Below are positions 58,004 to 64,000 of a stretch of 64,000 nucleotides of DNA, one piece after another. Made by a program: the position numbers and the translations under genes. The stretch's first letter is position 1; each line of letters opens with the position of its first letter. The notes below the pieces were generated by a model that was not told the DNA's origin, made no database searches, and worked only from the letters and a program-made list of their open reading frames with translations. This DNA is from Mucidula mucida (lineage: Eukaryota; Basidiomycota; Agaricomycetes; Agaricales; Physalacriaceae): contig JADNYV010000134.1 of the NCBI GenBank assembly GCA_015501055.1, forward strand, positions 37,533 to 101,532. Reading direction: 5' to 3'.

Positions 58004-58586
58004 CTTTCTACCACCTACCACACATCCCTGATCGTCGATCAGCACTTCGCTGTTTGATCATCGCACATTCCCCATCCCCTTTCCTGTTTACAGATCGACG
58101 GAATCCTAATTCCAGCGCACGTCCGCATACGTGTGTATTGGTCCCAGTAGCGCCGGCTAACAGTTAGAGATAACTGCCTCGGGTGCTGGAAGTAGCCGCT
58201 CTCACGAGAACGAACTTTTGGCAGTTGCACTTCAGTGGGCGCTGTTTACGGGTCAACCCCCGTTCCCAGGAAAACTTCGGCTTACCTCACACCAGAGGGA
58301 CGTTGGCTGGGCAATTGCGAACTTGTGACGAGCTCTTGGGCTCCGTAGATACGTAGTCAGTAGTCGGTAAAATAGCGTAGACAGTTACGATACTTACCTA
58401 CCTTACTTACCTTACGATACACACCATCATTCCCCACCCTACCAAGTCCTGGATTCTATCTCAGATCTAGGCGACTCCTCCTTATTCATCCAAACCTCTA
58501 TTCCCTCACCCGTTTCATCAAAATCCGCATCTCCTATATCCCCACTTTCACCCTTTCACTCTCCGATCCTATCACCCCGGCTCATC
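58004..58586. other. Retrotransposon 5' leader
   Basis: Untranslated leader between the primer site and the gag ATG. It ends in a long C/T-rich stretch before ATGTCCAAC. No coding or structural feature was recognised. Confidence 0.6.
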
Positions 58587-59512
58587 ATGTCCAACAAAGC
58601 ACCCGAAACCGCTCCTCACACACCCGCTCATCATGCCGATGTCGAAATCAAAGGCCGATCCCTTGTGAACAAGCCTTACGACTATGACGGGGACAAGTCC
58701 AAGTACAAGAGCTGGTGGCGATCGATGTTCACATACATCCGTGACAAGAAGAACAACCTCACATCTGACTCCGAAAGGATCGATGTTGTTCTCTCCTACA
58801 TCCGAGGAGATCACGTAGATGCATGGGTCCAGAACTACTCGGACCAGAACTTCGACGAGGAAGAAGAGGAATGGACAGTCTCTTGGACGGAGTTCAAGGA
58901 AGATTTGAAGGAGCGATTTGTGGATTCCAACCTCGCGCGAGACGCGCAAGACCAGATCAAGCGGTTGCGCCAGGGGCAAGATACCGCTCAAGATTTCTTC
59001 CAGAAGTTCGAGGTCCTGCTCACTCAGGCAGGATATTCGAAGGATGACGCATTTGTTGTGCGACTTCTCGAGACCAACGTCAACGAGAAGATCATTGATC
59101 AGATCTATGGTAGCCGAGACGGGTTGCCAGAGAAGTACAAGGATTGGAAGGCACAGATCCTTCAGATCGATCAGCTGTGGAGAAGGCGGGCGGCGAGCAA
59201 GAGGTCCGGCATGCAGTCCCGGCCTCAAGCTCCGCAGGTGGCTACATCGAGAGCAATCCTACGAACCCACCTCCAACGCCGATCACACGACGAGATGCCA
59301 CCGGTGTTACCTATGGAGGAGCCGGCAGGCCGATGGACATCGACAATGCACGTCGAAGGGACTCTGCTTCAGCTGTGGCGAACACGGCCATGTCAGCAGG
59401 TTCTGTCCAAGAAGGGTCGACCCCAGACAATTCGGGGCTATGGACCGAAATGAATGACGAAGAGAAGAGGAAGCTGGCCGAAGAGTTGGGTTTTGCGAAG
59501 CTCCCGCAGTAG
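58587..59512 (+). CDS. gag: Retrotransposon gag (capsid and nucleocapsid), frame changes after 59.17 kb
   Basis: The capsid part is open from 58,587 to about 59,170. It starts MSNKAPETAPHTPAHH and carries the retrotransposon Gag core (KSWWRSMFTYIRDKKNN, WTEFKEDLKERFVDSNLARD, LRQGQDTAQDFFQKFEVLL). The frame then moves to +2, to +1 for the CCHC zinc knuckle (CFSCGEHGHVSRFC at 59,365-59,406, CX2CX4HX4C), and back for NDEEKRKLAEELGFAKLPQ, which ends in TAG at 59,510. The protein packages the element RNA into virus-like particles in the cytoplasm. The order of domains is normal; the frame breaks are single-base. Confidence 0.85.
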
Positions 59513-62377
59513 ACGCAGTCCTGCCGGAGCAGTCATCAAGGAAAGGGTCGTCAGATGCAGAATCTATTTACAGTACGGGTACTGAAACATCTAAAATATC
59601 ATCGACGACTTTACCACCAAAACCTGCGAAAGAAAGATTTGAGCCAAATACGCCCGAGTGGATCGCACAACGGCTAAGAGAGGATGACGTGCCGAGAGCA
59701 GTGGGAATTTTGAGAGCATGGATGCCGGAGCGGAGAGAGAGAGAAGCAACGGAGGAGAAGGTGATGGCGATCAGAGCGTTGACAAAGGAAGCTGCGGTGG
59801 AAGTTGTGACGGAGTTGAAAAAGTCGAGGAAGTACATCCGGGGAACAAAGGGGCAGGACATGAAACTCCGAGTAACCATAGAGAGCGTACACACAGGCTC
59901 TGAATGGGAAACGAGTGCCCTCTTGACAGTGGAGCAACGGGTTCTTGTGTCAATAAAGAATTCGTCGAGAAGAACGGACTCCCGATCAAGGAGTTACCGG
60001 TCAAGCTCCCTGTCTACAATGCGGATGGAACCCTAAACGAGGGAGGAGCAATCGAAGGTTTTGTGGAGGTCGGATGAAGATCGGAGATCATGCAGAAAAG
60101 ATCGAGTTGGCCGTCACCAATCTTGGCAAAACAGTATCTTTTTGGGGCTAGATTGGTTACGATATCACAACCCCACGATCAACTGGACGGAATCCACGTT
60201 GACTTTTGATCGATGCCCAGACCGTTGCGGCTACTACCCGAGTACAACTCACCGGAAGATGAAGGAGAAGACGTAGAAGAGAAGTTGGAAGAGGGAGAGC
60301 GTTTGTTCTGGATGGACTGGGACAACTATCGCAAAAGCGGTGAAAAGCTGAGATCACAACAGCCTTCATCCGCTGCTGCACCTTACATTGAGGAATTTTC
60401 CGATGTATTCAGCAAGGCGGACTTTGACAAGTTACCGGAGCGAAGACCCTGGGATCACGCGATAGAACTTACGCCTGGTTCCAAACCGGTTGACTGCAAG
60501 GTCTATCCCCTTAGTCCATCCGAGCAGAAGGCGTTAGACGAGTTCTGGAGGAAAACATACGCACGGGACGCATACGGCCATCAATCTCACCCATGGCTCA
60601 CCATTCTTCTTTGTCAAGAAGAAGGACGGAAGCCTTCGGCCAGTGCAGGATTATCGGAAGTTGAACGACATGACAATCAAGAACCGATACCCCTTGCCGT
60701 TGATTCAGGACTTATCGACAAGTTGAAGGGAGCAAAGGTTTTCACGAAGATGGATGTCCGATGGGGTTACAATAACATCCGGATCAAAGAAGGTGATGAG
60801 TGGAAAGCGGCGTTTAGAACAAACCGAGGCCTGTTCGAGCCTCAGTCATGTTCTTCGGACTTACAAACTCGCCGGCAACGTTCCAATCGTTCATGAATCA
60901 CATTCTGAAGGAATTGATTGACGACGGACATGTTATCGTTTACTTGGACGATATACTTATCTTTACGAACACTCTCGAGGAGCATAGACAGATTGTACGA
61001 AGGGTATTAGAAATATTACGAGTAAATAAGTTGTATTTAAAACCCGAGAAATGTAGTTTTGAGGCACATACTGTAGACTACTTAGGAGTTATTGTTGGAG
61101 GAGGAGAAGTGAAGATGGATCCGGCAAAAGTGGCCGTAGTGAAGGAATGGAAGGAGCCGACGAAGAAGAAGGAAGTCAGTCATTCCTGGGCTTCTGCAAC
61201 TTCTACCGACGTTTCATCGGGGATTTGCGGGAGTAGCGAAGCCATTGACATCGCTAACCGGGAAGGGCGAGTGGGTTTGGGGCATGGAGCAGCACGAGGC
61301 GTTTGAGGAGTTGAAACGGAGGATGACGGAAGAACCCGTTCTGATTGTACCACGCGACGACGGCAAGTTTCGAGTCGAGGCAGACTCCTCGAACTATGCG
61401 AACGGGGCGGTTCTTTCCCAGTTGGTTGACGGAAAATGGAGACCAGTAGCCTTTCGGTCTCGGCGCTGAACGAAGTAGAGCGCAATTATGAGATCTATGA
61501 CAAAGAGATGATGGCTATTATGGACTCAATTGACGACTGGAGCAATATCTCCTTGGAGCAAAGGAAACGGTGGAGGTGTTTACCGATCATCAAAACCTCC
61601 AGTACTTCCGGAAGCCACAGAAGTTGAATCGGAGGCAGGCGAGATGGGTTACGGAGTTAGCGGAGTATGACATACAGATGATTCACAAGCCGGGCAAGAC
61701 GATGGGGAAAGCTGATGCCTTGTCAAGGATGACAGGCCTTGAGAAGGGGGAAAAAGATAACGAAAACGTTGTTTTGCTCAAGCCGGAGTTTTTTATTTCA
61801 CAAATTCAATTTTCTTTACATACAGTAGATACACCAGAGGACAATTACTTAAAAAATCAAACAAAGAAAAGGAAACAAAGACAGATACGTACAAAAAGCA
61901 TTAGAAAAAAAGAAAAAGGATGGGAAGAGAAGGAAAATGGACTTATTATGTGGAAAGATCGTATTTACATACCGAAGGACAAGGAATTGCGGGGAAAGTT
62001 ATTGGAATGCACCATGATGCACAGCTTGCAGGGCATCCGGGACGGTACAAGACTCTCGAGTTGATCACACGCACCTATTGGTGGCCGGGAATCAGCCGAG
62101 ATGTCCGGGAATACGTGGAAGGGTGTCAAAAATGCCAGGTCACCAAGTCACATCGCACGAAGCCGGCTGCACCCTTCATCCTATTGATGTGCAAGCGAGC
62201 CATGGGAGATAGTAGGACGGACATGATTGGAGAGCTGCCGGAATCGGGAGGATACAACGCGATCAGCACGTTTGTGGACCATTTCACAAAGCGATTACGC
62301 ATCATACCGACACACACCACTCTGACGTCAGAAGGCATGGCCGCATCTACCGAGATCGCATTTTCCCCATACATGGG
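59513..62377 (+). pseudogene. pol: Retrotransposon pol: protease, reverse transcriptase, RNase H and start of integrase, multiply frameshifted
   Basis: The domains are recognisable in order but in changing frames. Protease has DSGATGS at 59,925-59,945. Reverse transcriptase has KVFTKMDVRWGYNNIRI near 60,740, MFFGLTNSPATFQSF at 60,848, and the catalytic YLDDIL near 60,941. RNase H has FRVEADSSNYANGAVLSQ near 61,370, then EVFTDHQNLQYF near 61,573. The integrase zinc domain, with its HHCC residues (HHDAQLAGHPGRY ... CQKC), spans about 62,008-62,140. The first catalytic Asp is in TDMIGELPESGG near 62,218. As printed, no single protein can be made. Each break is a single-base frame change. Confidence 0.85.
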
Positions 62378-63421
62378 ATGCCACGACAGATGATACATGA
62401 TCGCGGTCCACAATACCACTCGCGTTTCATGAAGGAATTGTACCGGTTGTTGGGCATACAGGGAAACTTTACAACGGCGTATCATCCACAGGCAAATGGG
62501 CAGACAGAACGGCTGAACCAAGAGATAGAACATTTCTTACGGTTATTTGTCAACTACCATCAGAACGACTGGCACGAATGGCTACCTTCTGCTGAATTCG
62601 TTTACAACGATCGAGTTCACTCAGCGACCAAAGTCACTCCGTTCTTCGCAGATATGGGCAGACATCTCTACAAAGGCACCGCTCCGAAAACGGCATCAAG
62701 AAACGAGACTGCGCAGGAGTTTGCCGACGGCATGAGGAAAACATGGGACGAAGTGGGGTCGGCATTGAAGATGGCAAAGGAGGATATGAAACGGTTTTAT
62801 GACAGGAAGCGGACAGACGCAGTAGAATACAAGGCAGGCGACAAAGTATGGCTGGAAGGGACGAATCTCAGCACGGACCGACCAATGAAGAAGCTCGATG
62901 ACAAACGATTCGGGCCGTTCAAAGTGATCAAGAAAGTCGGGACGAGCTCTTACAAGCTCCAGATTCCTCACACGTGGAAAAGCATCCATCCCGTGTTCAA
63001 TGAGGCCCTGCTGACGCCTTACCACGAGCCGCAATTTCCGACGCAACCCCGAGACACGCGTCCACCACCTGTGCTGGAAGGAGCCGAACCGGAATGGGAG
63101 GTTGAGAAAGTGGTGAATTCCCGGAAGTACCGCGGGGGTTTTCAATACAAGGTTCACTGGAAGGGTTATGGCACACACGAGCAGACATGGGAACCGGCAT
63201 GCAATCTCAAAAATGCCGACGAAGCCATCAGTGATTTCCACCAACAATATCCGAACAAGCCAAAGCCACCCGCGCTTGCTCGCATTGAAGTCCCCATGTC
63301 GCAATTTCCATCACATCTATTCCGACCCATGCCACCGCCCGATACCGAACCCCTCGACGTCACGCTACCCTCTGCAGCCCTCATGGAGCGACTCTGGCGC
63401 AGAATGGAACTTGCGCCTTAA
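62378..63421 (+). CDS. pol: Integrase core C-terminal part, GPF motif and chromodomain
   Basis: Open for 347 codons to TAA at 63,419-63,421. DRGPQYHSRF holds the second catalytic Asp and YHPQANGQTERLNQ the catalytic Glu of the D,D-35-E triad. FGPFKVIKKVG is the GPY/F module. The final domain EWEVEKVVNSRKYRGG, YKVHWKGYGTHEQTWEP is a chromodomain, which normally binds histone methyl marks and steers insertion to heterochromatin. The stop is close to the 3' LTR, as usual. This is the only long undamaged pol segment. Confidence 0.93.
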   Translation: MPRQMIHDRGPQYHSRFMKELYRLLGIQGNFTTAYHPQANGQTERLNQEIEHFLRLFVNYHQNDWHEWLPSAEFVYNDRVHSATKVTPFFADMGRHLYKGTAPKTASRNETAQEFADGMRKTWDEVGSALKMAKEDMKRFYDRKRTDAVEYKAGDKVWLEGTNLSTDRPMKKLDDKRFGPFKVIKKVGTSSYKLQIPHTWKSIHPVFNEALLTPYHEPQFPTQPRDTRPPPVLEGAEPEWEVEKVVNSRKYRGGFQYKVHWKGYGTHEQTWEPACNLKNADEAISDFHQQYPNKPKPPALARIEVPMSQFPSHLFRPMPPPDTEPLDVTLPSAALMERLWRRMELAP

Positions 63422-63432
63422 GGAGGGGGTGA
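63422..63432 (+). other. Polypurine tract
   Basis: GGAGGGGGTGA directly before the 3' LTR start. Together with the preceding AA it primes plus-strand DNA synthesis in this class of element. Confidence 0.8.
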
Positions 63433-63961
63433 TGTTATGAATCGCCATATTTTCACATTTTCACATCTTATCATATCTTATCGGGAGCCTTGTCTTATCA
63501 ACCAACGGACCGTTTCATCATCTGTTTCGTCACCGATCATACCCCTTTTCATTACCGAAGCCGTACTCATGTCGAACACACGCCCAACACATGGATGACA
63601 TCATACATGCCGATACCTCATGGACTCCCTATTGTATACACACCGCCGACACTCGTAGCACACATGGTCGTTTCAGTATTATTACTTACATGCAGTCACC
63701 ACTCGTATTTAATGGTTTCACGGACTAGTAGCATACAACACTGGGTCAAGGGCGTGGAGCATCCCTAGTGGAAACACGTATGGACAAGGAGCTTCAAACA
63801 CAGACTTACTAGTATATAAGCAGTAGTGTAGCATCATTGTACTTTAGTTCCGATCTCGTTTATACACCTGGCCTAGCCTAGTCTTACGAACGCGAACGTT
63901 TTCTTCTTTAGTTCTTGCTGTGGTACCTGGTTGAGTCTCGTGGCTTAGTCAGTCGCTAACA
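63433..63961 (+). repeat. 3' LTR
   Basis: 529 bp, same ends as the 5' LTR and the same sequence as far as I can read. It is followed by the target duplication CCACC and the resumed unit C sequence. Confidence 0.95.
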
Positions 63962-64000
63962 CCACCCAACCGGACTTACTGCCATGACTCGACCCACTTT

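Larger units (their letters stand above)
57461..63961 (+). mobile_element. Complete Ty3 (gypsy-type) LTR retrotransposon with chromodomain (chromovirus)
   Basis: 6,501 bp flanked by the 5-bp duplication CCACC (57456-57460 and 63962-63966). The empty site is seen in unit B as CTGGCCCACCCAACCGG, so the insertion is defined to the base. Order: 5' LTR, primer site, gag with CCHC knuckle, protease, reverse transcriptase, RNase H, integrase with GPF motif, chromodomain, polypurine tract, 3' LTR. This order and the chromodomain place it among chromoviruses. The two LTRs look identical, so the insertion is recent. Many frame changes in the middle conflict with that and are discussed in the findings. 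Confidence 0.96.

Noticed and set aside
1..64000. CRISPR arrays, bacterial operons, riboswitches
   Set aside because: Spliced eukaryotic genes throughout, and no regularly spaced short repeats.

Overview
The window is nuclear DNA of a basidiomycete fungus, most likely an Agaricomycete. The evidence is split genes with 45-60 nt GT-AG introns, and families typical of mushrooms: DUF6534 membrane proteins, a BTB/POZ protein, an M35 aspzincin protease, an UNC93-like transporter, an HMG-box factor and a chromodomain Ty3 retrotransposon. Most genes are visible only after splicing by eye; exon borders quoted to the base were checked for phase.

1-26.8 kb is an ordinary gene-dense arm. In order it holds: a small C2H2 zinc-finger gene (-), a dienelactone hydrolase (-), a TA-flanked inverted-repeat element, a Ser/Asp-rich protein (-), the RNA polymerase I subunit RPA12 (+), an unknown protein (-), an aminoglycoside-phosphotransferase-fold kinase (-) with a broken inverted fragment beside it, a BTB protein (-), a relic of an M35 protease 3' end, OST5 (-) and YOP1 (+) sharing a 224-bp divergent promoter, a complete M35 protease (+), an UNC93-like transporter (+), a damaged O-methyltransferase (-), an unknown secreted protein (-), a DUF6534 gene broken by a 244-bp MITE (-), and an HMG-box gene (-).

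26.8-57.5 kb is repeat territory. Degenerate modules of about 0.5-0.95 kb lie at 27.1-31.6 kb around an unrecognised membrane-protein gene. A tandem array follows: unit A 30,454-41,292, unit B 41,293-52,168 and partial unit C 52,169-57,460, with a period of about 10.84-10.88 kb. Each unit carries a Myb/SANT-type gene, a 100-codon open frame and about 7 kb of decayed, gene-like DNA. The A/B and B/C junctions are module hybrids, which points to unequal crossover between modules.

57.5-64.0 kb is a complete Ty3 chromovirus inserted in unit C. It has identical-looking 529-bp LTRs, a 5-bp target duplication, a self-priming primer site, gag, protease, reverse transcriptase, RNase H, integrase and a chromodomain. 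Its frame changes at least a dozen times between 59.2 and 62.4 kb. Single-base deletions in unit A and homopolymer frameshifts in two single-copy genes suggest that part of this is residual consensus error.
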